Below, piece after piece: positions 13,141 to 24,099 of a stretch of 64,000 nt of DNA. Below the pieces are notes generated by a model. That model saw only the letters and a program-made list of their open reading frames with translations. It was not told the DNA's origin and searched no databases. Numbering within the stretch: position 1 is the first letter of the stretch; every line of letters starts with the position of its first letter. Source of the stretch: Penium margaritaceum. Its lineage: Eukaryota > Streptophyta > Zygnematophyceae > Desmidiales > Peniaceae. The DNA is taken from NCBI GenBank assembly GCA_023375785.1, contig SZWC01001186.1, forward strand, positions 122,801 to 186,800. Direction: 5' to 3'. The position numbers and the translations under genes are program-made.

Positions 13141-13351
13141 GGCAAGGCACAGTGTACTATATCGTAGTGGCTTGACTGGTAACTTGTATGTCCCGTTTTG
13201 TACCCCTTTGACTGTCATGTTGTCATGAAAGCCCGCTCTTGCCGTTGTGCGTTCTTCATACTTGTGAAAAGTACTTCTTTGACTGTCATGCCGGTCCACT
13301 AACTTTAGGGTGGGGATGCTTCGCAAACTGCCTGTCCTCTCTTTTTTGCAG

Positions 13352-15916
13352 CAACGTCAGACAGTTCCCCGATTCTACGACCAAGAAAAGAAAGGCAGAT
13401 GGTGACAACCTCGTGGAGGGCAAAACGTTCTACAACATGGCTGCCTGCAGGGCGGCCATAGAAGACTACGCGGTAGCCAACCGCTTTGGGCTGTGGTGGG
13501 TGTGCAGCAAGCATGGCCGGATCGATGTACGCTACGTGGAGGCTGTCAGACGTGGTTGTGCGTGGCACGTACGCGCAGTTGTCTCTTTGAAGGGGCGGTC
13601 AAGCTGTCCCATGTCACAGAAGGCCACTATTGCATGCCAAATATTGGCCGTGGGAGCCCTCTCCGAACCACAAGGTGGATTGCAAGGCACATGTCGCAGC
13701 AAATGGCGCGGGATCCGACAACACCTCCAGCCACACTCAGAGCCATCATCAAGGAAGCCGCGGGTATTCAGGTGGCCAATAGTACGTTGTACCGTGCAAG
13801 AGCTATGGCTTAGGCCTACCACATGGACACCAAGGCAAAATCATGGGCTATGTTTCCGGTGCTTTGTCAGGAGGTACGTCCTGCCACGTGTGTGAAACTG
13901 TTGTTCTCGTGTCTTTCCACTTTCCTCTTTCAAAGTCTTATACATTGCTCATGTGTACTTGCAACTGAAACGCATCGATCCGGCTACGCATGCTGTTGCG
14001 GAGCAGGATGCACATAAAAAATTCAAGTGGGCCTTGGTGGTGCCTGGCGCCACCCGCCTTGGGTGGGACTACAGCCAGAGGATCATCACAATGGATGGCA
14101 CATTCTCAATGAACGGCCACAAGCAAGTGATGCTCGTCGCGCAATTTTTTTACTCGAACGACCACGCATGCCCGATGGCCTGGGCACTGGTATCTAGTGA
14201 GAATGAGGAGAGTTGGATGTGGTTTTGTGAGAATTTGGCAACAGCTTACCCCAGCGCTTCTACTGCAGGTTGCGGTCATTGTGTCTGATAGAGAAGTTGG
14301 CCTGGCGAAGGCCCTGGTAAGAAATTTTCCCGGTGCTACCCACACTTATTGTGCCTGGCATCTCCATAGAAACGTCCAGGAGAAGTTTGGGAAGAAGGCG
14401 GCCTACTGGGCCTGGAAGTGGGCACAGGTACTGACTCACGACCAATTTCACCGGGCAGAACGTCACCTACGAGCAGTGAGCAAATGTGCCGCGGACTGTC
14501 TCATCCTAGGCCGAGATGGACAGGGAGGCATACCTCTTCAGAAATGGACCTCATACATGTGCCCTGTACCTCGGGGGGGGGGGGGGGGGGGGGGNNNNNN
14601 NNNNNNNNNNNNNNNNNNNNNNNNNNNNNNNNNNNNNNNNNNNNNNNNNNNNNNNNNNNNNNNNNNNNNNNNNNNNNNNNNNNNNNNNNNNNNNNNNNNN
14701 NNNNNNNNNNNNNNNNNNNNNNNNNNNNNNNNNNNNNNNNNNNNNNNNNNNNNNNNNNNNNNNNNNNNNNNNNNNNNNNNNNNNNNNNNNNNNNNNNNNN
14801 NNNNNNNNNNNNNNNNNNNNNNNNNNNNNNGGGGGGCACATCATGAGCAACGCTTCAGAGTCGCTGAACGCCCATATGAGGAGCCTCCACAAACTCTACC
14901 CCTTCTAATGATTTTTGTAAGTGTACTACTTTGTGCAGAGCATCATGGCGCAGCGCCGCGAGCAGATAGCCAAGTGCAACAAGACTCTTCCCCCGGCTCC
15001 GGCGAGACGCCTGCTTCACACCTATGTAGTTGCACGTGACTACGACGTCACCATCAAGGGTTAGTCATCGGTGGTGGTTCATGGCCCAACAAATGTAAGC
15101 CGGCACGTGGACCTTGCCATGGGAAGCTGTGAGTGTCGTCGGTGGCACGAATTTGGCCAGCCATGCCAGCATGCGTGTGCGCTCATGATGGAGGTGGGTG
15201 AGGACCCGACTGCGCACGTGAGCCACGTGCAGACGGCGCAGTATTGGAGCCTCACCTATGGCAATCCTATGCCCTCACTCTCCTTTGCCGGACTGAACCA
15301 ACCTACGCCGCCTGGCTGGGGCCAGCCAGGTCCGCGGCGTGGCCGTGGTCATCCTAGGAGTGCCCGCATGGAGCGTGCGCCGCTCCGGAAACGGAACTTC
15401 ATGTGCCCGAAGTGTGGCCGTAAGGGGCACACCAAGAAGAGGTGTCCAAACCCTGCTGCACCTCGGCCTCACGAAGCTGCAGCTGCGCTAAGAGCAGAAC
15501 AAGAGGCAGTAGCAGGAGGAGGAGCTGCTCGAGCTGAGAGAGATGAAGGGGCAAGGCGAGAAGAAGGGATAGCAACGGACGACAGTGAGGCGTCGAGCTA
15601 CGACCCTGGGGCAGACCCCAGGTGGTCCTCGACGGACGACGAGGTTGGTGAGGCAGCCACGGATGACTTCGACGACAACGTGTCTGACAGTGGCAGTGAG
15701 GACTCCCTGGGGTATGCGGCGGCGCCGGAGACCAGACTGTTGACATAGGAAGAGCACGACGCTGAAGGTTCCAGAGTGATGGAGGAGCATGGTGGACTGG
15801 AGGAACATGGAGAGGGTGACACAGGAGAAGAGGCGGAAGAAGACGACGTGGATGATGAGGCAGAGGACGAGGTCCAGAGGCACGAAACAAGAGGCATGGA
15901 TGCACTTGGGATTTAA
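13352..15916 (+). pseudogene. Mutator-like (MULE) transposase, decayed
   Basis: Domains appear in MuDR order. An N-terminal segment, GKTFYNMAACRAAIEDYAV then RRGCAWHVRAVV (13400-13600), resembles the MuDR DNA-binding region. The DDE core begins with ITMDGTFSMNGHKQVML (first Asp, about 14080-14135), continues ACPMAWALVSSENEESW, then VIVSDREVGLAKALV (second Asp, about 14275-14320) and HTYCAWHLHRNV. An assembly gap follows (14595-14830), after which SNASESLNAHMRSLHKL supplies the region around the third acidic residue. The C-terminal part (14939-15916) holds a SWIM zinc motif (CEC...PCQHAC, about 15128-15180), a CCHC knuckle CPKCGRKGHTKKRC (15404-15445) and an acidic tail. The reading frame changes at about 13680, 13870-13950 and 14265. 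Some of these changes may be introns, but an acceptor near 13955 is missing. In-frame TAGs lie at 15062 and 15746. The gene is not functional as assembled. Confidence 0.88.
14573..14836. other. Assembly gap inside a poly-G run
   Basis: Twenty-two G residues (14573-14594), then 236 N (14595-14830), then six G. The gap removes part of the MULE catalytic core between the HTYCAWHLHRNV region and the SNASES block, so the frame across it is unknown. Confidence 0.95.
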
Positions 15917-16260
15917 GGTGTGAGTTTCCAATAGTACTGTCTGTATTTTGTTGTAGAAATCTTCATTTCATGGGCACACTAACATCCATTTTGTAACAAC
16001 ATTTTCATGTCACTGTGCAGGCATAGAGGTTAGCATTACATCACCGCATGGCCAAGTATGGAAGCAAGTTCAAGCCCTGGGCTGACGGTATGCTCCGCAT
16101 GGGCAGTGGGCGGCCAGAGTCTGTGTAGAACATGGTAGTTTGCTTGTGTTAGGCGTGGCTGTGATTCCTAGTCATGTGGTTCCTTTGAAAAATGTTCCCA
16201 CATTTGCTTTGAATAACCTACCCCACTCCATGTTCTTACAATGGTGAAAATGGAAGTGCA
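15917..16260. other. 3' flank of the MULE, nothing recognised
   Basis: After the TAA at 15914-15916 there is T-rich sequence with possible short introns (for example a gtgtgag...ttgttgtag stretch at 15920-15967 and ...cactgtgcag ending at 16020). No terminal inverted repeat of the element could be identified. Confidence 0.35.
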
Positions 16261-16263
16261 CTT

Positions 16264-16776
16264 GTGTGTGAAGCTAAACTTGTTGCATTAGAGTACCAAG
16301 GAAGACATGTCATTTCATCTAGTGTCACAGACCTGTCCCATGCTTCCTTGCAATGTATAAAAGCAAGGATAAAATTCATTTGTACTGCTCTCCAACATTT
16401 CCAGTCTTTGTCAATGGAGTGCACGCTTTTTCCAACAGCAATTCCTATGCTGACTTCATTTCTATGTGGATCTGGCACATGTTGTTTGATGTCGAGGTTA
16501 CACACAGAATGGAGGCGTTTAGAGGTCAGGCTGTACTACAGCATGTGCCCTGAACCCTTTCACATGGATGCTCTATCGGACTACACCCCAAAAGAAGTCT
16601 TCTATGATGCTCTTGAAGATCTTGACAACGGGACGGTCATTAATCCTGTTCGTGAACGGACTTCTGGCAGTACTTTGCACTTGTGCCCCATGTGCGACAT
16701 CATTGGGTGGATCCACACATTACCCCCACAAGTGTTGTGGTGTATAGTGAACGGGAAACCTGGTCCTTTTGAGTAA
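16264..16776 (+). CDS. Hypothetical ORF, 170 aa
   Basis: An uninterrupted ORF with an unremarkable amino-acid mix. Its C-terminal half (about residues 90-170) contains CPEPFHMDALSDYTPKEVFY and a CPMC pair. I do not recognise the family. It lies between the MULE and a set of tandem repeats, so it may be a fragment of another mobile element or a chance ORF. No splice sites or promoter could be tied to it. Confidence 0.25.
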   Translation: MCEAKLVALEYQGRHVISSSVTDLSHASLQCIKARIKFICTALQHFQSLSMECTLFPTAIPMLTSFLCGSGTCCLMSRLHTEWRRLEVRLYYSMCPEPFHMDALSDYTPKEVFYDALEDLDNGTVINPVRERTSGSTLHLCPMCDIIGWIHTLPPQVLWCIVNGKPGPFE

Positions 16777-16942
16777 TGTGCTCTCTGCACAAAGTGGTCT
16801 TGCTAATGTTATCTGAACCTTTGGTTCATTCCATCATTGAATGGTGGAAGACCGGGATTTGTGCTTCTCATGCTCGCCATGTGAAAGGAAACCATGCAAA
16901 TGTGGCCCAAAACATATGGAAACAATACATGGCCTACCACAT

Positions 16943-17755
16943 GTGAGGTATCTGTCATATGATTTTAAAAAGAGGGTCTCAAAAATACAGAAATACCCTG
17001 TACTTGAGGTACAAAATGTCATGACAAAACAACACATGTACCCGGTCCTACACCGCCCGAAGTGGTCATAGTCTTGCGCACCATGAGGGATCTGGATGGA
17101 CCCATGGCTGCCAGTGTGGTGGGCACCAGATAGGACGGCAATGTGGCAGCTTCTATCGTTCGTCTATTTGACAATGATCCACTGTGTTTTGTATTCTGCA
17201 GCACACATTGCATGAATATGTGAGGTATTTGTCATATGAGTTTAAAAAGAGGGACTGAAAAATCTGAGAATACCCTGTACTTGAGGTACAAAATGTCATG
17301 ACAAAATAACACATGTACCCGGTCCTACACCGCCCAAAGTGATCATAGTCTTGTGCACCATGAGGGATCTGGATGGACCCATGGTTGCTAGTGTGGTGGG
17401 CACCAGATAGGACGGCAATGTGGCAGCTTCACACACATGATGTGGCACATGTGGCAGCTTCTATCGTTAGTCTCTTTGACAATGATCCACTGTGTTTCGT
17501 ATTCTGCAGTACACATTGCATGAATATGTGAGGTATCTGACATATGAGTTTAAGAAGAGGGTCTGAAAAATACGAGAATACCATATACTTGAGGTACAAA
17601 ATGTCATGAAAAAATGACACATGTACCCGGTCCTACACCGCCCGAAGTGGTCATAGTCTTGCACACCATAAGGGATCCGGATGGACCCATGGCTGCCAGT
17701 GTGGTGGGCACCAGATAGGACGGCAATGTGGCAGCTTCACACCCATGATGTGGCA
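16943..17755. repeat. Three tandem copies of a 276-308 bp unit
   Basis: The anchor gtgaggtat...catatgattt/gagttta recurs at about 16943, 17219 and 17527. Each unit also carries acatgtacccggtcctacac, a ggatggacccatggctgcca-type block and ggacggcaatgtggcagctt. The third copy runs on into a longer, non-duplicated segment that contains a minus-strand ORF. The units are clearly homologous, with scattered substitutions and a small insertion in the second. Confidence 0.85.
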
Positions 17756-17974
17756 CATGTCGAATGGATCACTTGGAGAGGGGCCCAAATTCTTTGAGTC
17801 CCAGAGGCTCTTGATGGTGTTCCACGCGACCCGTGCATCAAACTGGTCCATACGGGGTCGTGGAGGAAGGAGTTTTCCCCATGGACCAAATTGAGGAGCA
17901 TCCGTTCCTCCATCCCACAACTGGAGCGGCGGCATCGGACGACCTCGCAGCTTCAGCGGATCCGAAGGAGACAT
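17651..17974 (-). CDS. Unrecognised protein, copy 1 of a diverged pair
   Basis: A 107-aa ORF whose sequence matches the ORF at 18111-18398. Shared landmarks are LRGRPMPPLQLW versus LKGRPLPQLEKW, MDQFDARVAW versus MDMYDAWVGW, LWDSKNLGP versus MWDSNGLVP, DMCHIMGVKLPHCRP versus NMCWIMGVKPPHHRP, and the C-terminal HWQPWVHPDPLWCA. Similarity at protein level despite clear nucleotide divergence suggests the minus strand was once coding. The C-terminal portion is what the tandem units to the left also contain. The function is unknown; it is rich in Trp, Pro and His with no classic catalytic motif. Confidence 0.4.
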   Translation of the reverse strand: MSPSDPLKLRGRPMPPLQLWDGGTDAPQFGPWGKLLPPRPRMDQFDARVAWNTIKSLWDSKNLGPSPSDPFDMCHIMGVKLPHCRPIWCPPHWQPWVHPDPLWCARL

Positions 17975-18110
17975 GTTTCCACGTGAAAACAGTGCTGGTG
18001 CAGGAGAAGTAGAAAACGTGCGAGTGGTGACTTATAAAGTTGAAAAGGAGCCGTGGTTCAGCATTGAAACGCGTCTCGTACAGTCTTTGTCCTGTCAAAA
18101 GTTTCCCAGT

Positions 18111-18398
18111 CTACAATGTCGCACACCACAGTGGGTCCGGATGGACCCATGGCTGCCAGTGAGTCGGGCACCATGCAGGACGGTGATGCGGTGGTTTGAC
18201 ACCCATGATCCAGCACATGTTGTATGGGTCTGCAGCACACGGGACGAGTCCATTTGAGTCCCACATGCGCTTGATCTTAACCCATCCGACCCACGCATCA
18301 TACATGTCCATGTGGCAGGCATCATTGACAACTCCCGCCCATTTCTCCAGCTGCGGCAAAGGCCGACCCTTTAGCGACAAGTGGTGCAAGGACGCCAT
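18111..18398 (-). CDS. Unrecognised protein, copy 2 of a diverged pair
   Basis: A 95-aa ORF homologous along most of its length to 17651-17974 (shared motifs listed there). It is shorter in the middle, lacking a FGPWGKLLPP-type insert of about 15 residues seen in copy 1. A further minus-strand ORF upstream (18520-18852) may have belonged to the same ancestral gene. No family is recognised. Confidence 0.4.
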   Translation of the reverse strand: MASLHHLSLKGRPLPQLEKWAGVVNDACHMDMYDAWVGWVKIKRMWDSNGLVPCAADPYNMCWIMGVKPPHHRPAWCPTHWQPWVHPDPLWCATL

Positions 18399-18519
18399 GG
18401 CCGGCTAGTGAATTTAACGTCGTGAACAACAAGTTGGCAATGCTGTCAGATTACCTCATGAACTCCTTTTGTGAGCTCGGTTCACGCAACAGTTGGTCTT
18501 CCGTACCCTTTCCACTACG

Positions 18520-18852
18520 TCACATCAAAATGGGTTGTTGTCGTCGGCGAGGTGGCGGTTGGCGTACTGCCTTGTCAGCAAGGCTGACGAGGATCTCCTC
18601 GGTTGTCACTAGCGGCGCAATGTCCTTCATTGGCAAGATATCCGATGACACATGTCTAATGCCTCCACGCACGCATAGCATTAATTCATGCAATTGTTGT
18701 ACAAACAAAGAACGATATGCGCCAAACCTAGGTCCGAGGGGACATGGTTTGTGCACAATATTTTCCCACAAGCTGTGTCTTCCACACCTCCCACAGAGTT
18801 TTGGTGTCATACCTGCGCTTGGCCACAAGGTTTCCGCTCCGTTACCATTCAC
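18520..18852 (-). CDS. Hypothetical ORF with Cys pairs, 110 aa
   Basis: The ORF contains CGRCGRHSLWENIVHKPC (a possible small zinc-binding motif, residues about 20-40), then a plausible globular stretch ending in a Pro/Arg-rich tail. It lies directly upstream, on the same strand, of the duplicated unknown protein at 18111-18398. I cannot assign a family. It may be an exon of a lost transposon gene. Confidence 0.3.
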   Translation of the reverse strand: MNGNGAETLWPSAGMTPKLCGRCGRHSLWENIVHKPCPLGPRFGAYRSLFVQQLHELMLCVRGGIRHVSSDILPMKDIAPLVTTEEILVSLADKAVRQPPPRRRQQPILM

Positions 18853-18910
18853 GTCTGAGCGAATAGTGCATGGGCTACGGAGCTGTTCATTTCTCTCGGT
18901 TCCTGGATGA

Positions 18911-20049
18911 GTAACATTTTTTACCGCGTGGGCGGCTGGTTGCTTTCTTGCTGGGCTTTGTTACCTGCGTTATTTCTTGCGGTCCATTGATACCTACATT
19001 ATATTGTACGCGCATTTGGCATGTCAGGTATATTGTTTCGAAAACTGGGTATATGGTGACCGAACCCTATTCAAAATTGAATCACAGGATAATGACTGTA
19101 GTTTCACGCACGTACCATGGATCACAGCCAACTACCGTCAATAGACTGCTTTCCTGCAAAAAAAATCTTCTCATGCTCCTTTCTTGTTGCAGAATTCATA
19201 ATATGAATAGTCCTTCCTTGAAAGAGAAACATTTGCGCTTGTTGACCTGTGACTGTTCCCCTTCCTAGTTGACCCTCTACAAGATGCAAGTGGATAATGG
19301 ATAATGACATATCTGAAAAACTCTATGCTTCACATGATGCCATGCATCACACAGGCACAAAAACCATCTGAAGCATAGAGGGTTCCATTGGCACTCCTTG
19401 ATCAGAGCCCAGTCTTCCATGCTGGGTGCATCCATAAAAGCCATCGCTCCAGTCAAAGAAGATTTCATTTGTACACTTGCTGCCATTCTCCATGGTACCT
19501 GGACACTCCATTATGTCCTCGTAACAAAAATTCGACAAATGTTTGCTCAGGTGGATGATCAAAGTCCTCTTGGAGTTGTGTCTCAGGAGCATCCATGTGT
19601 TATCAAACCTACATGTTACAGATGTGAAACAGTTTCTATGGTTAAAAAAATCCACATGGTCATTACATGAGCTGGGGGAATCATGCTTACTTCTAGATCC
19701 ATGCATGGAAGGAGTCTGATCATTGTCAACTCCCTCATGCACCATGGTGGACAGCACCTTGTTGGTGATTTTGTAGAATAATGATCTGAAGAAGAGGAAA
19801 ACACAAGTAATCATTGTAAAAAATTTGGAACTTTGTTCATTTGTACCAAAAAAATTGTTTTCTTATCCTCTTCCAGGATTCAGGCTACATTCTTTTTAGT
19901 ACATGGCATTGATTTCCACAACCTTGTCCTTGCTCATCTATTTCTGTAAATCAGGCATCATTTGTCTCCAGGCCTGTCCAACTAGAGCATGGCCGTCACC
20001 ATAGATGATGATGTCTTGTTTTTGTACCTGTTGAATTTTTTTCTACATA
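18911..20049. other. Unassigned AT-rich stretch
   Basis: The longest ORF (19347-19814, minus, 155 aa) shows no recognisable domain. An overlapping minus-strand frame at 19277-19486 is also open. No terminal repeats, tRNA or conserved promoter elements are visible. Confidence 0.4.
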
Positions 20050-20722
20050 CACCATGCCAATGGCTAATCAAAACTACAATAACACATAGCATATGTATCC
20101 TGTTGGTGAATAGTATGAAGATAATAAAAAATTTTAATGCATGGTATCTCAAATTATCATACCGGTGAGCGACTGGGTGGTATGAAGCGTCTCAGAGATG
20201 GCTGTGTGACACTTCTGTTAAATGTTGCCTGAATAACTTGGTCCACTTTGCAATGCACATCATCAATCAAAATGGCATAGGATTGGCCCATTTTCTAGTT
20301 CATAGTGCAGTCTTGACCAAGTGTTGTGATGAGTGCCCACATGTTGTTGTTAGATGCTAGTAGATTGAATTTGTTACGAGATCTTCTATCATGAATGGTC
20401 GTGTTCATCTCATACCGATCTCTTGTAATTGATGTACCTGTGTCATAGATGTCATGAAAAAACTACCTCTCAATATTCCAGTGTTTGAATGTATTTTTGC
20501 AAGCTATAGTGCCTGAGCTCCCAGTTCCATTCCGAGTTGGACATAGCAAACTTTCTATGAAAAAAAATCCTTGCACTCTGGATGAGACACCTCGGCCAGG
20601 GAATGCACCGCAACCACTGCTGTGATGCCAGAGAGCCTTATTTGCTCCTATCACCTGCAAAGATGTGTATTTGGAAAGGGTCAAGAGGTCACTGGCATGT
20701 TAACCAACCCACAATTACAATC
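20050..20722 (-). repeat. Probable 3' LTR of the decayed copia element
   Basis: It shares ordered blocks with 28006-28671: tatcataccggt (20158 and 28158), gagacacctc (20584 and 28527), and an agagtcaagaggtcac-like block (about 20675 and 28635). The inner edge is followed by cctccatgaccc, which resembles the polypurine-tract complement ctcccccatgacc of element A2. Limits are approximate. Confidence 0.5.
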
Positions 20723-21369
20723 CTCCATGACCCACAGTCAAACATTCCACATGTACATCAAAGAAGCGCAATCGCCGCAAAGTAGTAAGTGTGCCAGAAA
20801 AAGGCACACCACCATCTCAAGCGCTTCATGAAAAAAAGCAGTGAGGCGTGTCACGAGCCTGAAACAGACCAAAACCATCCACAACTGCCTTGAACACCCC
20901 GTTGCCGAGTGCTTTCGTGTGAAAGTCTGCACCTTGCTGATGTGTGTCAACCCAAAAGACCTATACATTTCCTTATGCAATGCACTCATGGACAAAAAGA
21001 TGCTCAATGATCATGTAGTTTGTGTTTGAATGGTGCTCAACAATTTCCTTTCAGCTTTGGTTCTTGTAGCGCAGAGTGATGGAGCAGATGGACACAGAGT
21101 TGCTATAGCAAAAAAAAAAGGCCACATTTTCTCATGTGTACCTGCGCTGAGTATGGCATGCTTGACTTTTCTTGATGTGTGCACCATACACTCCTAATAT
21201 CCACACTTTCACAAGATGGGCACCCCACCAACAAGCAGTGTGCAATGCTGATAATCACATTCAATCTCCATGCCTAGGAAGAGGCAAGCTGGGCCAAGGT
21301 CCTTCATTTTCTATTTGGATGGCATGCACAACTTGACTTTACTGAAAAATGGTGAGATTGGGTGAGGCA

Positions 21370-23810
21370 ATGAGGAGATCATTGACATAGACAAGGATGG
21401 CCAAAAATGCCTTAGACAGTGTGCTCAAAAAGAGTATTGGATCAACTATATTATGAGAATAGCCACCCTTTTCTGGGGTGGATGTTCTCCATGTTCCAAA
21501 ACCGTATTGACTAATTGAGGCCGTACAACACCTTGTACAGTTGTAAGACCTTACTCATCCCATCAGTCAGTCCAGGTAGCTATACTACTTAACTTTTTTC
21601 ATCAAGACATCTATGCGAAAACATGTTGTTGGCATCCACCTGTTCTAGCTCCCAATCATGCTGACAAATAGACTCAGTAGTGTACTTGGAGTAGCATGTT
21701 GCCCAACTGGAGAGAACATCTCATCATCAGACAAGCCTTGTAAAGATCAACCTTTTCGTTAGGCTTCAGCTTTTGCCAAAGAGCATGTGGTGTTGAGACA
21801 GCCTCACAACTGCTTAACAAGTCAACCAACTCATAGACCTCATGCTCCTTGAGGAGTTTTAGCTCCTACTGAATGGCCGTCTCTAAAAGATCAGCATCAG
21901 ATGCCTCTCAAGCCTTGCAAACTGTGGTCAGGTTTGGTGGAAGTGTAGATTGGCCATTGATATTGAAGGAGATAGTGACAAAGCCAGAGACAGAGGCATC
22001 AAGGGATTTGTGGAAATCATGACTAACAAGAGTGTACCCCACTCCAAATATGGATTGAATCACACTAATTACAAGTCTAAGTGAGTCAGAACCACTAGGT
22101 CAAGTGAAGGAACATGCTGTGGAGGATGATGAACCCGACCACGTCGTTGTGAGGACTGAGTGCTCACCTGTTAAGGAAGAAAGCGAAGTCTCCTCACACA
22201 CACATCCGGCTCTGGGCCAAAAACTGGTGCTGCGATGTGTGACTCGTTAGGCAACTCCAGGCCATCAATAGGTGCCATGCTCTTGGGCCGAAGAGGAGGT
22301 GCTGGTGCTAAAGTGGAGGCAGATGATGGGGAGATGCGACAATAGTGGACCCCGATTTCAAGGGAATAGAGAACATGGATGACCCTGGGGACCCCGAAGA
22401 CAAATTAAATGTGTAAGAGATGGATAGAGTGCCTGAATGAAGTGTTCTCAGAGACTCAATTGAATCAGTTTCGGACGAGGGTGTCGCTGGTGTGTCCAGA
22501 CCAGCAGGGACATGAGTGAAAATGGGTGTATACACAGGCTCCTGGAGACTGGAGACTAAGGCAGATCCATCTCATCCTAGCCAAAAAAGGGAGGAGAGAG
22601 AAGAGCGAGAAGAGATGTGAGACATTTCACAAAAAAAACTCCTCAAGGAACAGAACGTCACCTGACTTGATGACGTGAAACCGGTCAACATCCAAGAAAT
22701 GCCATGCTTTGGATATTGCAAAGATGCCTAAGAAGGTGTAAAGGCGGGCACAAGGGGGAGAGTTTTTCCATTGTAACGATCATCAAGCAACCAGAAAGCA
22801 GCAACATAATTCCACAATCAATCAAGATGCACTTCATTTGGACAGCCAACCAATGTTCGAATGGTGTGATATGGCTTGGGAGTGTACAGTCAGAGACATA
22901 TTTCTACGCCTACATCATGTAGGACATGAACTTACAGGAGAATAGGGGAGAAAGGCTAGACGCAGAGAGGAGGATGTGGAAATCATTGACAATTACATGG
23001 TTTGAACGGTTACACACTCTGATCTTCTTGGGTATGTAAGGAGTAGAGGGTTCGAGACACACGCCACAATTAGACAGGAATCATGCTTTTGGCTCCACAA
23101 ACTCTCCACCATGGCCAAAGGGAAAGGTGTAGAGGCAACGACCACAGGCAAGCGTGGCCTGGGACAACTAGGAGACAATTATAGAGCAAACATCTCTCGT
23201 ATGACGAAGAGCAAGAAATCCACCACATACAAGAGTATTCATCAATGATGCAAAGAACATACTGACGCAGACCGCCCAGGATGTCATGAGCCAAGGAATC
23301 CATGATATCCGCATGAGGAGAAGGTGTTCAAGGGTATGAGAGGTGGGAGTGTCAGAAGTCAAGAGGGGGGTATGATGCATTTCTTCCTCTGCACATTTGA
23401 CATAATCAGTGGAACCAAGGACGGTAGCATCCAGGCAGGTCATGGGTTGTGTGCACGGAAATCGATCAGTCACAACAGTATGAAACTGGTAAAGGTGGTG
23501 TTGAAACAGTTGTGCAAATTCAGGGGAGAGAGAGTGTGTAACGTGGTCATTTACAATAGTGGAAGGTGCAAGGGAAAGGGAGGGGAAACCAAAAAAAGGT
23601 CTCGGATATTGTAAAAAACAAGACACAACTTAACTGGAAGAAGCTGGCCAGAGCCAGTGTGCAGAGAGCCACGTGGCCAATGGAGACAAACGAGGCATGA
23701 CAGGAAGACATGTGATGGGTGGCCTCAGAATCCAGTATCCAAAAGCCACCTGAGATGCAAATGGTGGGTGAAACACCACGCACTAAAACAGTGGTAGAGC
23801 AGGGAGGCAA
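21370..23810 (-). pseudogene. Decayed copia pol (protease, integrase, RT)
   Basis: Fragments translate across stops. The protease block is GGFWILDSEATHHM near 23720, with the Gly of the D-S-G triad changed to Glu. The integrase C-terminal block FLGIFAISKAWHF (about 22690-22740) matches FLGVSAMSKAWRF in the family B element at the window end. The RT catalytic box is at 21378-21389 and reads YVND instead of YVDD. The RT region at 21500-21780 aligns with the LYGLKQSPR...VNNAFLHG segment of the other copies. An active protein would have cleaved Gag-Pol, integrated cDNA and copied RNA to DNA in cytoplasmic particles. This copy cannot do so. Confidence 0.75.
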
Positions 23811-24099
23811 CCACTAACAACAAGTAGCAAGACAACAAAGCAGGCAAAAATACTTCCAATCCTCAATCCATGGGACATCCACATGATAAGTACCCCACAC
23901 CTCCCGAGAGGAAGGGATACAAAGGGCATGATCTGACTCATATGAAAGTTATCCATAACAATCCTAGGCACTCTGAACTCCTTGATCATGAAGATGACTC
24001 TAGTGGAAGAGATGTGACAGAGCAGCGTCGAAGTGATGGTCATCCTCAGGGGGGTCATGGGTGATGACAACGCATGAGGAGGAACAATGCTGCGATGAA

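Noticed and set aside
14917-14938. A 22-nt intron (gtaagt...gtgcag) in the MULE
   Set aside because: The splice signals look right, but the length is below any plausible intron; it may be the remains of a longer intron. Not annotated as a separate feature.
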